64,000 bases of DNA from Anticarsia gemmatalis (GCF_050436995.1 NC_134764.1:9238001-9302000), one strand, 5' to 3'; shown: positions 9,841 through 23,962, counted from the first letter of the stretch. Numbers and translations are program-made. The notes: a model not told the origin generated them from the letters alone.

Positions 9841-12800
9841 TAACAATGTCAATGTAATCGCTAAATCGCTCACAACAGAACTGGACCAACAAAGTCCCAA
9901 GTTTCCAGGACCCCGTGTCAAACTGTCTGGATGAAAAGGGGCGTTTTATTAAACAGTTTTCAGATATTTATATAGCATCACATCTGTCAATGCTTGATAT
10001 AAATTAACTCGAAGATATTTGGACGGATTCTTCTTTGTGTTGGCTGTTGAAATACTTGAGTACTTGATTTCGATTTATTTCTATTTAGGGATGAATCAAG
10101 GAAACATCATGTTTTATTTTCTAGTTTTTTCTATTTTTGTGTGTAAGTGCTAAGGAAACCTTTGCATTTGGAAATTAATTACTATATTGAAGAATAGTGT
10201 TTAAAACACTGCCGTGTGTCGTGCTAATGCATCGTGTGCACGATCTTGAAATAATATTAACAAAGGAAAGTTTCTTGTGACAAAATAACATTCGATTTTT
10301 GTTTTAAGAAAAGTTTACACGGGTGGAAACTGATGTTACAAACATGTATCGTATTGAAAAAATAACTCATAATAATCATTATTTATTCAAATTATTTTTT
10401 GATGCATAGTAACTGATTACTTTATTAATATTATAATAGCAAGCACATCTGACTATCAACCAAGCCTTCCAAAGAAAACGCCACAGCAGAAACGCATAAA
10501 ATAATTTTTCATCTTAACCAAGACAAATATGAAGATCCTTAAATTCCACGATGGATATAAACGGCCAGATTACTTAGGTCCCTACTACTTAACCAAAAGC
10601 TTTACAATATCAGTTTTTGCGGTGGAATTGTGAAGTTTTACGGGGGTCATGTTAAAATGGTTTTAGTCTTCAAACTTGGCCTCTTGTCTAGCAAACTCTT
10701 GGTGCATTTAACGAGATAACTTTGTCAGTTGCGGAAGACGGGCAAAAAGACATTTAAGTAGTCCGGTATTATGCCGGGGCATCTAATATGGCTGAGTTTA
10801 CCACAATTTTAAATAGGAATGCAAATGAGGTTATTTTGTAACTTAATTTGTTAGTGAAATTAATTAGAATATGGTAGTAGGAAGTAAATATGTGAAAATA
10901 TTAAGATTTAAGTAATGATATAACTACAAATACATTCCTACTAGTCATAGAAATGCAAAAGGCTATGCTTGTTTATTGGTCATCTGTAGGTTGACATCAT
11001 GATACTGTCGACTACCGACTAGTAATTTTTTACATAGACATTTTTTATAAAAATATGATCAGCGCCCCTAACCGTCACGGATTATTCACGAACTATTTTC
11101 TTCAATAAATTTGAAACGTCCAAAGGTTGCTAGGTGATAGTGCCGACTAGGCTGGAGAAAATTGTTCTTCTGCAGGGCTTTAGTTTATAAGTGAGTAGAT
11201 ACAAGTTTATATTAGTCACTATAGAAGTTTGTATGAATACGCAAACCACAAAGAAATACTGTTTACAAAATAATTGGTAAACAAAAATTTCCTCTCATCT
11301 TCTTCCAACTCCCTTCGAATCTCTTTACGGGCTAATCTTTTACTTAAAAAACTTCGCTAAATGAAATTCCTTGTTACAAAAACGGTAAGCAAAGATTTGC
11401 GAAAGAAATCTTTAAAAACATAATCTTTGTTTTTTAAAAGTTTAAAAACTTCTTAATAAGTGCTAAGTAGTTGGAGTGAAGTTAATCGATACTTTGTTGA
11501 TATTTAAGTTGAGTATTTTATGGGTTTATGCGTTTGTTTCAGATTAAGTTGTTTTGTAAACTTTTGAAGTTGTAAATTATAGTTTCGTGTCTTGAATAAT
11601 GCTTTTAGCTTTAAGATTATATGAACGAATTTCTAAAACCAAGTTTGGTTTTATTATGTATTATGTTTCTTGAGGTAGGACATTTTATTTTATAAGAGTT
11701 CTAGGACAATTAGCGTTGCGGTAAATGAATACATAAGTTAATCTTTATTAATGAAGGAATACTGACTATTTTATAAATAATGATTATCTTAATAACATGA
11801 ACGTCAAGAAGCGATATCATTACAAAATATTTATCAAAATTAATCAGCCATTATCAACTATTTTTACAAGTCGCTTAAAAGTCTTACGCTTAAGTACTTA
11901 ATACCATCTTATAAAAAATCACACCGATCTTAGTAAATGGTGACACGGCTAACAACAATCTAGATATACCAATCCATGTCTACACGTACTTGGTACCAAA
12001 GAAACGTACCCCAGAAGAGTCAGTAACATTTACATCTTTGTATTTGCAACTATATTCATCTCGTCAGCAGTTTCTCAAGCTGCCGTATCCCGGATGTTTT
12101 TATACCTTTATCCCTTATTGGATTCCTTTCATTGGCTGCTGTAAATGGTACTAAAGTTTCTGAACGATCCTGTTCTATTTGGTTATTTTTATCATGTTTT
12201 TGTTAAGGGGTTAGCGATATTGATGGATTTGGTGAAAATTTTGGTCAAAATTCTTTGCCTAGTGATAGCATTCGAAGTCTGAAATAAGAGTGACTTTATA
12301 GAAGTGTTGTACAACTGCTAATTGTACGGTGTATGATTTCATAATTTTATTGTGTGGGTTTTACCATAACACTGATCGTCGAAGTCGGGGTTTATTATTC
12401 CAAATATATTCCTATGCTTGATTCCAGGTTTTAAATTATAGTTGTGCCAAATTTATTGAAAAACGGTTTAGTGGTTTAGTCATACAAGCATAATAACAAA
12501 CGTTTGCATTTCTAGAAAGTAAAGCATATAATGTTGACTGGATTCCTATTTATTACAGTGTATAAAATAAAATTAAACACGCAAACAAAAATCTATAAAA
12601 TTACAAATTGCCTCAATTTCGAAGCTTTAAACCAGTGTCAATGTACTGTATACTGCAATAAGAAAGCTAGTAAGTTTTATAAGATAGTAAACTAAATAAA
12701 TTGAGTTCAGAGCTGTTAAAATGCACTAAACATGTTTGAATTCACATATTCACTTTAATGTTATTGTCTCCATAAAAAGTATTTACTTTGTGAAATTCTT

Positions 12801-13670
12801 GCAAAGAAAATAGGGGTTATATTACCTATCTTTATACTGTTCGTATGATATATTTATTCGGGTATTATCTTTATAATATTGTTAATCAGATGTTTATTAA
12901 AAAGTCATGTATGCGTAAGTCTCTGTCTCCTTGCGTAAAACTGGACAAAATTCCTGTGCTGATTCTTACAAAAAAATTGTTATGTTGTTAGTTAAAAATA
13001 CCGGATGAAAGAAAGACTACGTTCTTTGTTAATAATTTGGTCTCAAATTACACGCGGGCGGTACCAATAGCCAATGGTGTAAATGGTAGCCGCAGCTCGT
13101 ATAAAACTGTCTAGTTGTGTTCTTTTCAAATAAAAGCTTAAACTTAAATAAAAGTTATCGAGTAACGTTAACACCTGGTTAGAAAACAACCTAAGTTTGT
13201 ATTACACAACGTATATAGTAATAGCATCTTTATGGGTATTTTTGATAAATAAATCAAATAGCACCTTTGTCAGCAATTTAACCAACAAAAAATCACGCTT
13301 ACATCGATGTCAAAATTTTTTCCAAGAAAAATAACTTCGCTAATCACAACAAATTTTCCAGAATATTCTTTACATAAGCTCAACAAATGATTCTGTAAGT
13401 AATACGTGGAATCGAGAGGATTCCTACGACAATGATTAGACGATAATACTTATTGTGGAGATTAAACGGAAATGTATGGAGATAAAAAATACTTGACAAT
13501 TTATTCTTTGAAAATTTAGTGGTTGAATGGTATTTTGTTGGGATAGGAGGGAGAGATGAGCTCTAAATAGTATTTGTTTATTATAAACATTTGCTTCTGT
13601 TGTTTGTTTGAGCCATACAGAGGGCCTTTTATGCTTGACATTTTCGTATTAAGCGTCTAACGCTTCTTAC
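9841..13670. other. Gene-free stretch with one diverged repeat
   Basis: No long open frame with coding character. At about 11006-11110 there is a diverged copy of the dispersed repeat described at 16228-16383. Nothing else was recognised. Confidence 0.45.
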
Positions 13671-13673
13671 TGA

Positions 13674-13717
13674 ATAACTACACAATTAAAACGCGACCGT
13701 TTTAATTATGTAGTTAT
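13674..13717. repeat. 20-bp hairpin, loop CGAC
   Basis: ATAACTACACAATTAAAACG (13674-13693) pairs with 13698-13717 with one mismatch. At 13752-13785 there is a second, about 15-bp hairpin built on AGAACTATTTTTTT. Confidence 0.8.
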
Positions 13718-13970
13718 GCAGACATTTTATTAGATAGCCTAGCGTATTCCGCCAGAACTATTTTTTTAGGCAAAAAAATAGTTCTGCACATATCCACAAA
13801 TATGAACTGAAAAGCGCCCCTAGCGTATTCTGCAAGAACTTTTTTTTTTTAAAATATTCCGTAATGATCTTATTAAGTACCTATGCGAGAAATAAATTGC
13901 TTTACAAACTTTATTAATGGTCAAACTTCTCAGCCCTTTTATAATAATTACTTGTATACCAAGTGAGAGA

Positions 13971-14102
13971 ATATTGTAACATTCATGATTTCATACAGCA
14001 ATCAAGCATCATGTTGAACCAAATACTCAATTATACAACTGCATACACCAACAGTGAAGTGGTACAACGTGACATACTCGAACGCCTCGGGGATTTAATC
14101 TC
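13971..14102. repeat. Direct repeat copy 1 (partner 14375-14507)
   Basis: Starts ATATTGTAACATTCATGATT and ends CGCCTCGGGGATTTAATCTC. It differs from the partner at about ten positions over about 132 bp. Confidence 0.9.
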
Positions 14103-14374
14103 TTTTAAATATTATTTTTTTAATTTTCCATAAATCTAAATTCTATAGCTTCTTGACCCACCGTTTTCCAAACTGCAGGCTTTTTAATTTCCACGTCCTT
14201 CGGGGAGGAATTTCTAGAAATAGTCTATTAGTGCTCCTCTACACTTTATAAGGAATCTTCACAAAAAAATTCAAATTTCTTCACTTAGTCATTTCAGCAG
14301 TGCGTTGTCCATCAGTCACTCAGTAACTAAAGATTTTCATAAACATAACTTATATAACATACATAGTGTGGCCA

Positions 14375-14507
14375 ATATTGTAACATTCATGATTACATTC
14401 AGCAATCAAGCATCATGTTAAACCAAATACACAATTATACAACTGCATACACCAACAGCGAAGTGGTACAACGTGATCATACTCGAACGCCTCGGGGATT
14501 TAATCTC
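14375..14507. repeat. Direct repeat copy 2 (partner 13971-14102)
   Basis: Same unit, 404 bp further on. The sequence between the copies (14103-14374) is not repeated elsewhere in the window and resembles another dispersed element (CATTTCAGCAGTGCGTTG...CAGTCACTCAGTAACT). Confidence 0.9.
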
Positions 14508-16227
14508 GTTATACCGCCGAGACCAATCACTGGTTATAAATTCAATCTGTTATGCCTGTTACGTTATATTTTATAATAAACTGTGTATTTTTGGTGAGAT
14601 GACATTTATTTTGAAGATATTTATGGGAAAGTGTTTTATTATTAAGTGGGTAGGTATCCATACATATATTTTATAGTAATTGTTACATAATAGCTTGCTC
14701 GAGTCTCCGTCTACGCGAAGTTAAAACAGTGGAAATAAAATTATTTTTATGTACAAGAATTTATTTTTAAATACAAATTAGGAAATTTCATAGAAACTAC
14801 AAAATGACCAATGTATAAATTCAGGATAAAAAAAATGTTAGCTAAAATTTATAGTACAAAGACTGTACTGTATTTGTACTATCCGTCTTTTAACTGCCTT
14901 GCCTAGCTTATGAGTGTCACTGTTGCGCTGTTGGGAAAATGCCTCCGCCTTGCCTTGTCCCATAAAATCAAAATCAAGAAGCCTATATCGCCTCCCCTTT
15001 CCCCATTGTAACTATACAAGTAGATAAAATTATTTCCAAAGTTCACTACCCTCATTTCCATATCAATACATAACACAATCAGTATCCATCAGATATCATG
15101 TACTACACATAATCTCTATGACGGAACATAAGCGCACGTTGATTAAACAGTCCTCCTGGATCTGGAGGCTTTGCCGCAAGATCCCGGGGGAAATTACAGA
15201 GGCCCAATCGGTGTGTTACTGAGGTGAAGACGCGTGTCTTGCTACTTAGTTTTTAGAAGGTTTTTAGGCGGTTTACGTTATAAAATATAATCAAAAGATG
15301 TGAAATTATATCGAGAGGAATGACTGAGTACCATTTTTGCCAAAATAAATTTTGTCATTAATGCACGTCAGCCCTTTGCAGGTCTATTAAAATCTTGACT
15401 CTGGATGCATTGAATAGGACAACCGTCAATTGTGTAGAAAAGAGAGGTATACTAAAATAGGACTGTTTTTGGTTTTCAAAATAATTACTATTGCTGTTAC
15501 AGTGGCAAACTTAAGCGTCAAGGAATTAATTATCACCTTTGAAATTGTTACTCAAACTTTTCTGTAAATAGAAAGACGCTGGGTACTCTCTAAATCCCTG
15601 AAGCTAAAAAATGATACCTTTCAAATCTCATTCTTAAAATATTCCTAACTCTTAGAATTATCTGACCATTGAACCAACATTTTTGGGTAATTTCAACCAT
15701 ACCGATATCATTTCATTTACGCTATTAATATATTATTATATTCGAGGCACTTTTCTACTTAGATGATTTCGGCCAGCGCCTATATCCGCCTATTTTCCCA
15801 GAGGTAAAGAAAATAACGGAGAAAATCAGACAACCCATAGCAATGTTATGGTGCGTGCAGATTCTCTCACATGCAAGCTATAATGTACCGAACATGTCGA
15901 GTGGCGTAAGAAGTAGTGTAACTTGTAATGTAACAACATTACGATCGTCATGTGCACGTTGTAAACTTTTGACTTTACCTTACGTCTGAATATGAAGCAA
16001 ACCACTGCAAAGAACTGAAGTCATAAAAACAAGAGACTTAGTAGTGTCAGCGAAAGATGAAGACATAACAATCACGGCATTGTGATACCTGCCTACCTCT
16101 TCTCTCGTCTTTTGTATTTATTTTTACCCTCCCGAATAGTAGTTTGTTGCCATATTCAGACAATTTAATGGCACCTATAATAATTGTAGTAATACGCAGG
16201 GTAAGTCAGTATTTTTTTTCATTAAAA
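14508..16227. other. Gene-free stretch
   Basis: No coding region recognised. From about 15844 (GCAGATTCTCTCACATGC) to about 16475 (CGCGTGGATCTGCAAGCC) the ends are weakly complementary, so an old TIR element enclosing the repeat at 16228-16383 is possible but not secure. Confidence 0.35.
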
Positions 16228-16383
16228 GAGCGATTTTTACCGCTATCGACTATTCAGAACCGGCTAGCTATCGAGAATTTTTTTATGTTAATTTGATAAG
16301 CGCCTCCAGGTTGCCGTAGTAACTATTTTTGCAGTACATTTTAAATATCAAACTCTCGATACTCGATAGAACCCATTGTAGGG
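16228..16383. repeat. Dispersed repeat (four copies in window)
   Basis: Begins GAGCGATTTTTACCGCTATC, contains CGGCTAGCTATCGAGAA and AAGCGCCTCCAGGTTGC, and ends CTCTCGATACTCGATAG. Inverted or diverged relatives lie at 31209-31340, 36311-36420 and about 11006-11110. Probably a MITE family. It has no coding capacity. Confidence 0.6.
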
Positions 16384-19300
16384 AATCACGGTATTTTGCG
16401 CATTCTGTCAAATGTTACGTTGCTATGTAGCATGCTACATTACATGTTACATCGCGTGGATCTGCAAGCCCCATAAGTATTTCATATAAAATGTTCCCGT
16501 ATGTTCCATGAATGTTAAAATAGACGAAAATTGTTTGGGAATTTCCTGTTTCTATATATTTATAAAGAGGTTCGGTTTAAGATTGTTGTGGGTTTAATAT
16601 GGAGCTCCTTATCTTTGGGGTTGGTGAAGAGGCCTTGTTAGAAGGGGTTGGCAAGCATTTTGGTTTGTAGTATAAAGTTTTAAATATAAGTTGGGGCTGG
16701 TGTCACAAAGGAACGTACATTAATAGATTGTTAAATACATAACTCTCCGTTGTGTAGTCGGGTATAAAGTAAAAATGCACTTTTTACACCATCATCTATT
16801 ATTTCTGATGTAGAAAGCATTGGTATCATATTATTATGACAATGAATTACGATATTTATTAAAATATATAAAAACGTATACTTATAGAGGTATCGATTAA
16901 TTATCATTGGCTTGAAAAGAAAAACAGTACACACGTTATCTTTAAAAGTAAATATCATTCCTATATATTTCTAACTAACTAGCCTTGCTTCGAAGTAATT
17001 GCACCTCTCCATATTAGAGTTACAAGTTCAACCGTCTCACAGGAAGCCGTAGACGAATGGTTGAGTCCTAGGAAATTGGTTTGCAGACCAGTTAGATATT
17101 TCATAAACATCCGAGTGCACTAAGTCATCCCTTAAGTGGGCAACAGTTGTGAGAGTAATTATAGCGTACTCGCACTTGTAGTTAAGATCGTAGAGACGCC
17201 ATTAATACAATACTTGGTAACGCAGGTTTATTCACGGAACAAATATTATAGAAACTTATATATTAGTATATACTTATTCAACAACTTATTAAATTTTTAT
17301 CATTAGCAATGGCCAAAAAATTCCGGTAATAATTTTCGTATACCATATACTCAAACTTTTAAACTTTCGCATAGCATGTTTATTTTATTATAGAAAACAG
17401 TAAAGAAAGCAATCACGTATTTTACCTTCGATTGCCTGGCGCAGGTAACACTGGCCGTGGTCGCAGGCTGACACTAAAGTCAGCTTAGGTACGTTACACT
17501 AGTCGAAACATTATAAGTAAATAAATACACACGACGTGAAAATTGGTTTTGAAATGAGGTGTTAGAATGACTGGTCGGATCTTCCCGCTAATACAGGGAT
17601 TCAAAGAGACAAGAAGAGACTGTCCAGGAATAGAGCACCCAAAGAAAATAAGAAGAAAAAAAATATTTGATTTTAATAAAAATGTTGCTAGTAAAAGTAA
17701 CGACCTAAACAAAATTAGAAAATAAATCTTTTTCCAAAACCAAAGAAACATTTCTTCATCAAAACACATAAGTAAAATATACAACTATCTTCCAATACAG
17801 ATGACTAATAAGTTCCAATATCCGATCTTCCCAATGCATTTGTCCGTAAGAAATAGTCCATTATCAACTTTGTCTCGCATGGGTCCGAGTCCGCAGCCAT
17901 TTTCCTTCTATTGTGGGGATGTTATGGGATAATAAAGTTAGTTGACCTTCGCCGCCCATTGTACTCAAGTACGCTCTTAGTTACAGGATAAGAATATCGG
18001 GATGGAACTAGAATTTACTCGTCTTAAGTGATCAGTTCGGGGCGACGTTTTAGTTCAAAGTGGTGATGCGGAAGCTAAAGAGAATCACATTTCCGTTTTA
18101 CATACATAATATTTTTCCTTTTTCCTACAGGGTAGGAAGAGTCCAAAAAACGCCGCCCAGAATATATCGGTAGACCAAAATACATTTTCATTTTACATGT
18201 TTAGTCATGTAACCAATCTTAAACCGCGTTGGACAGGACACGTCCTATCATTGTATTCATTGTGTCACGTCATTGCAAACATGGCAAAATAAAAGACTGG
18301 GTAAAATCTTATTGATACAAAAATGTCTATCCTACACTATATAGCCTATCCTAAAACTATGCTATATTACACAATACAGATGTAATACTGCTAGCACAGA
18401 GTGCATAAAGCCGCTAAGCGTCAATATAACGCGGCGGAGCGTGAACGATGTGCTCTTAACTTTGTCTCACTGCGACACTCGCCTTACTGGCCGAACATCT
18501 CATCTACTTATCTACTTGCACCATGTAGTGTGTAGTGGGATTTTAGTTCTATTAGGTTGAAGTAAACAAAAACAATTTTTGATAAAAGAAGGTCATAATA
18601 TTGAAAAAATACAGTAATTTTATGTAGGTAGGCTTTAGCTACATAAAATTACGCCTTCTTCCTATGAGGATAGGTGGCAAAAGGCCATTTAGTACGATTC
18701 TTGCAAACTTATCAGATATTCTTCATTCTTTTATCAGTGTTCAAATTAAGAACTCAAAAAAAAATATGATAGAGGAAAACTTTTAACATCATAAGATTTT
18801 TAATTCATCTCAAAAAAGCTTTTTCTTAATATGTTTTGCTAACAGACATAAGCTAAATAACTTACTTATGTGCATTTTTATTTTTTGTTCGTGATCGGAA
18901 TTAAACCCATGAATACTACTCTGTTGTAACATTATGTAACTGCGGCAATTCATAATTAAAACTAATTTAAACAGCACCAATGTATAAATAATCGCATTTT
19001 CCATCCCATTTTCCAAAAAATCCCTTTACCTGGAAATTGCTTCTTAAATTCTACTCCATAATACACAATAGCTCACTTGGTATCGTACCGTAATAATTTT
19101 CAATCGCCACACCAATATGGCTCAAGTAAACTTCCATGAATAAATATGAATGTTTCATATTTAACACCGCGGTACGAAAAGGTTCCGTATACCGTTTTGT
19201 AAAGGTAAGTACACAATCGAACACTTATTTGAATGTAAAAGGTCTACACTGTATGATGAAGTAACGCCTGAACATTATCATTTCAAAAATATTTAGTAAA

Positions 19301-21726
19301 GATCATTTAGCGACTCGTTTTAATCACTGACACAATAAGAAACAAATAATTACAAAAATAGCAACCTTACCTTCCTTCTGTCTTTAAAAAATAAGACTAC
19401 ACCTTAAATCCTCTACCAATTTTTGCTTGCAATATAAATGAATCTCAAAACAAAGATTTTAACCTAAAAGTTCGTAATGACGCAAATGTTGACTTATGTC
19501 CATGGCAGTCCAAAAAATCCTAAGATACTGAAAATAGCTTATGGTCAATATTTACAGATGTTGTGAAGTAAAACATGTATGAGTGCACGGCTATGTAATG
19601 TTCGATGTTCTGTTACAAGAAAAAGAGCTAGTCTGTCTTCACCTTTACATAATATTTTAAAAACAAAAAAAAAAAAAAAAAAAAAAAAAATATTAGCTAT
19701 TCTTTTTGTTGTAAAAGGTTTTAGATCAATTTTGTAGCCCATCAGCGGAGGTTAAGCGGTGTGGAAGGTTATAGCTTAGATCATAACGTATCATCACGCT
19801 TCTGTTGCCTTTGAGAGGCAAGCAGAAGATGAAGGTTCCCATACGCAATATGTATTATGAAATATTGATTTTTAACAAAATAATAATGAAGACTTTAAAA
19901 TAACACTTTTTACTGGTGTATAGAAATAACGTAAAGTTTGGTTTTAGTTTCAGCTCATGTAAAAGAATCTAGCATGGAGAATACATTTAGTGATTCGGCT
20001 TCCTTTTAAATTTTCACAATGAACAATAATAATCAAGTGAGATTCCTGATAGTAGAAAAACTACACTTAAAAGCACGTATAATCTCTGTATAGAAAACCA
20101 GTAATACCTTTTATTTCACTAAAACAACATCAAAAATCATATCTGCCTCCATTCCGAATCAACTATTCCATATCATAAAAATTTCAATTCAAAATCCAAC
20201 ACACGTCCATCCGAACCTCACTAACGGGCAGTTATTCATAAAAAAATATTCTTCTCCACCGATAAAAGCATTTCCAATGACACTTTTGATCCAATAAACT
20301 GTTGTTGAGTCCATTATAAGCGTTCAATGTACGCCATCCAATGCGATTTATTCGCAAACTTGGTAACAAAAGACGATTTGATTTTCATTATTCTGCAGTT
20401 TTGTTGACCGAATTGTTTATTGTATGGGTAATAAATACTGGGGCTTTGTTCTAAAATACCTTTCCTTTAATAGCACGCAAGTATTGTCTTTTAGTCGTTT
20501 AGAATTCGTTTTTGTTTCCCTAGTTATATTGTTGTTTAATATTTGGAGGAAATTTAATTTAATAGAGCAAGGTAATAAATAGCTTTGTAGGAAATTCCTA
20601 AACCTAGGTATTCAGTTAGAGATCTGAGCTGAAAAATTTTGGTTACTTTTGAAGACTGATCAATTCAATTGGTAACAAACGTTTTCAAGGGAGGGGAATG
20701 TCACGGTGCGAGAATCTTTTGGATTTTTAATTTACATCTAGTTTTTTGTTTCTTTCTACTCTCCGTGAAAAAGAACGACGTTATTGTGTTCCTTCTGTAT
20801 ATAAGTTTATTTATGGTTATGGCTTAAAAACGTAGAATGCTATTCTTTCAATAAGTTTTCCATCATTGGCATAGCATAAGAATTACTTCTTGTAAGTGTT
20901 TTTATCCCATTGCTAGCTCATTCTTGTGTAAGGGGTTTGAGGGAGGGGTTAAACCTTGAGTCTAAAGTAGGTCTACAATCTGTATATCACAGTACGCTAG
21001 CTTGCAGCTGATAAAATCATGTTTGTATAATAAATATTTGTTTCATTTCAGGGTAGGCTTAACGCTTTTGATCATCTTATCTTTACATAACAATATCAAT
21101 TTCTTTCAAGCAATATGCTTTATATTATAAAACCGTATCCCTTTTTCCACTCAGCGGGTACATAAAAAACTAATAATATTTTCGAAATATTTACCTCCAT
21201 AAAATAAAGATTATATTCCATCGAAACGTATTTTCTTAGACCCTATGTGTATTGGGGCGTGTGTATTGTGATCGTAATGGTGAGTACATATTTGGACGTT
21301 TGCTCGTAATGTAACATTCACATGAATATTCCTTGCTAATGACTTTTGAACAACGATGTGTATAATTTCCTTGACATGAAAGCACCTGTACATTTATGGA
21401 ATCTTGGTTCCTGTTTATGATTGGACTTACATACATAATAATTAGTAGAATGACAAAATATAACAGTCTATCAGAGAAAAAGTTTAAAATGCGATTGTTT
21501 TTTTAGTTCTATCATCAAAAACCTAAATAAACATGCATTGTCTTCTTATAGTATTACAGTAGATCTCTACTATGGAGTGTAGTGACTTTATTACTATAAA
21601 GAGATTATATCTTTATTGTGAAAATATATTAGCTATTGAGCTCAATATGCTGCTCAATGTTTTATGTTACGAATGAACGTCCAAATCTGTCCTCACCATT
21701 TCATAAATTCAGCTTATGATAATATC
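16384..21726. other. Gene-free stretch
   Basis: Over 5 kb of AT-rich sequence with no supportable gene. It has an uninterrupted run of about 26 A at 19665-19690 and small hairpins near 18623-18656 and 19798-19829. A short LINE/SINE-type fragment (GGGGTTTGAGGGAGGGGTTA...) is near 20931-20966. Confidence 0.45.
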
Positions 21727-21906
21727 ATTTTGACTATACAGTCGAAATAATGAAGGGTTTCATATCTAAACGGTAATATCGATCGATTATTACGTAATGA
21801 CGTGTGTTTTGGTAATAGGGTCCTTTGCTATTTAATGTTGAAGTCCTTTCAATCTTTGGACTACTGTAAATGTTTTTCGTATGAATGAATTTCAATACAC
21901 TTTAAA
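21727..21906. repeat. Direct repeat copy 1 (partner 22139-22316)
   Basis: About 180 bp starting ATTTTGACTATACAG. It is roughly 93% identical to the copy 412 bp downstream, including GATTATTACGTAATGACGTG. Confidence 0.9.
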
Positions 21907-22138
21907 TTTGGCTTTATTTGGTATCTGATCCTGATTTGGTACGAGAATTGAAATATTAATAATGTCTTTAGATAAAAAAAAAATAGAAACAATTGCTTTA
22001 TCGCAAGCTATGACAAAAATACATTTTCTTCATTGAACAACATACATAGTATCACGCCTATTATGCTAGAAAGCGTAGGTTAGCGTAGAGATGTATAAAA
22101 TACATTCTTATTTCACCATTAAAATGTTAGCCCCGTGT

Positions 22139-22316
22139 ATTTTGACTATACAGCTGAAATAATGAAGGGTTTCATATCTATACGGTAATATCAATCGATT
22201 ATTACGTAATGACGTGTGTTTTGGTAATAGGGTCCTTTGCTATTTAATATTGAAGTATTTTCAATCTTTGGACTGCTGTAAATGTTTTCTAGTTGAATGA
22301 ATTTCAATATACTTTA
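22139..22316. repeat. Direct repeat copy 2 (partner 21727-21906)
   Basis: Second copy in the same orientation. The 232 bp between the copies is not duplicated, so this is either a local duplication of an unusual segment or two insertions of one short element. Confidence 0.9.
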
Positions 22317-23716
22317 AGATTATTCGACTCAAATTCATATCTGTATGCAAATTGAAAGATTAAGATTTTTTTTTAATATTGACTTAAATAAAATTATTTG
22401 AAGTAATGGTAAAAAACGTACCTACTGTTATTCAAAAAAAAATTAAACTTAGATTTAACAACATTAATTTTGACAATATTTTATATGTGAACAACTTGTT
22501 TGAGGTGAATAACTATACCACTTGACCATCAGTGCCCCCAAAAAAGCCAATGCCAATCAAATAACAGCCATCAATTCCCATATTAATATACTTCTAGATA
22601 CATTCATTTTTAAACCGACTTTATAGATATACTTAGCTGTATCTATCTTTTCATTCTAAGCACTAAAACTACGACATTTTCCATACAAATCCAAACTCCA
22701 TTTTCCCACACTCTAGCCAATAAAAGAGTACTACCATTATATAAAGCGTGTACATTAACACTGGTATTTTTCAAGCCTAGACTAGACAATTTATTTTCAT
22801 CCCTGTCAACGCCATGTGCCGTCAGCGTGATATAATGTTTGTTTCATAATCAGTATAGAGGTACTCGTAGGACATTATAGTATAGGTTCTCGATTAGTAG
22901 GTATGCTGTTAGAAAATATCGAATTCTCCCGTAAATTTTCATGATTTATACATATCTCACTAACATTTTACGTGGTTTCGCCCTGTAAAATTTAATTTTC
23001 ATGACATTTTTGTGGATATGCTTTGCTAATCAATTTGTAAGATATGGACTGAAAGTTGTAATTATGAAATTTTACCAGAAGTCAAATTACCAAAAAATTG
23101 ATTTTTTTAACAAATTGGTATCGCAATGATGGCAATTTGTTAAAAATACACGAGAAGCGTGTGTACTATAGGAACAAAAATAATTACTTCTGATCTGTTT
23201 GTATTTTGCGTTTGCTGTTTTTTATCTGTGAAGTGTGTGAAGTGAAGAAGTATTTAAAAAAATGTAACTATCTCCTTGCTTAGTCCTTCGTATATAAGCT
23301 AGAATTATCTCCATTAGGCATAAGACAAATACCTTTTCAGAATTAAATGCTTTTAGCTTCGCCCAAATTTATTAGTTTGTTGCCATACCTAGTAATAAAA
23401 GGACAAAATACGCCATATATTCACCCCTCTTAAACGAAAGGAGCCTTCAAATAAATGCGGTGCTAATTCATCATCTCCTAAACTTGGGGATCTTTAGTCA
23501 TTTTTTTGCGACAAGGGTGAACTTTTCAACTGATGACGTCATAAAAAATAGCTTCCAAGTTTGCTACGAATTTCTTGATAAATTAATATTGTTTAGGATA
23601 TAGGGTGGATAGATACATTTTTGTGAAGTTTTGTACTGTTTTTTATATCGATGAGGTTTTTTGTTGACTTATTCGCAACGAAAATGTGATAAAATAAAAA
23701 AATAAAGATAAATATT
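22317..23716. other. Gene-free stretch
   Basis: AT-rich, with no gene or repeat recognised. Confidence 0.45.
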
Positions 23717-23962
23717 ATTGGACAACTCACACACGGCCATTTGATTCCAAACTAAGCAGAGCTTGTAGTATGGTAACCAAACAACTGATAAACATACTTA
23801 TATACTTCTAAATACATACTTATAAATTGACAACCAGGCTCAGAACAAATACTCGTGCTCATCACACAAAGATTTGTCCCGGGTGGGATTCGAACCCACC
23901 ACACGCGGCGCTACGGTTTTTGCGGCGAGGTGACCGCTTAAACCACTGCGCCAAACGTGCAG
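23717..23962 (-). mobile_element. tRNA-derived SINE
   Basis: Read on the minus strand from about 23962, an A-box-like TTTGGCGCAGTGG and a B-box GGTTCGAATCCC sit in a tRNA-like head with the usual spacing. A body follows that contains the complement of GGACAACTCACACACGG, then an A/T-rich tail near 23690-23720. The head does not form a proper acceptor stem, so this is not a functional tRNA gene. Fragments of the same family are at 6741-6865 and 45246-45337. Confidence 0.85.

Noticed and set aside
14103..14374. Small LTR retrotransposon between direct repeats
   Set aside because: No primer-binding site, polypurine tract or coding sequence, and the repeats lack TG...CA ends.
17494..17784. 96-codon minus-strand frame rich in F and L
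   Set aside because: Composition typical of antisense AAA/TTT-rich DNA. No topology that makes sense.
19665..19690. Poly-A tail of a processed pseudogene
   Set aside because: No gene-like sequence or TSD could be found next to the A run.
23870..23962. Possible tRNA gene
   Set aside because: tRNA-like head continues into a repeated body present at two other places in the window, so it is a SINE.
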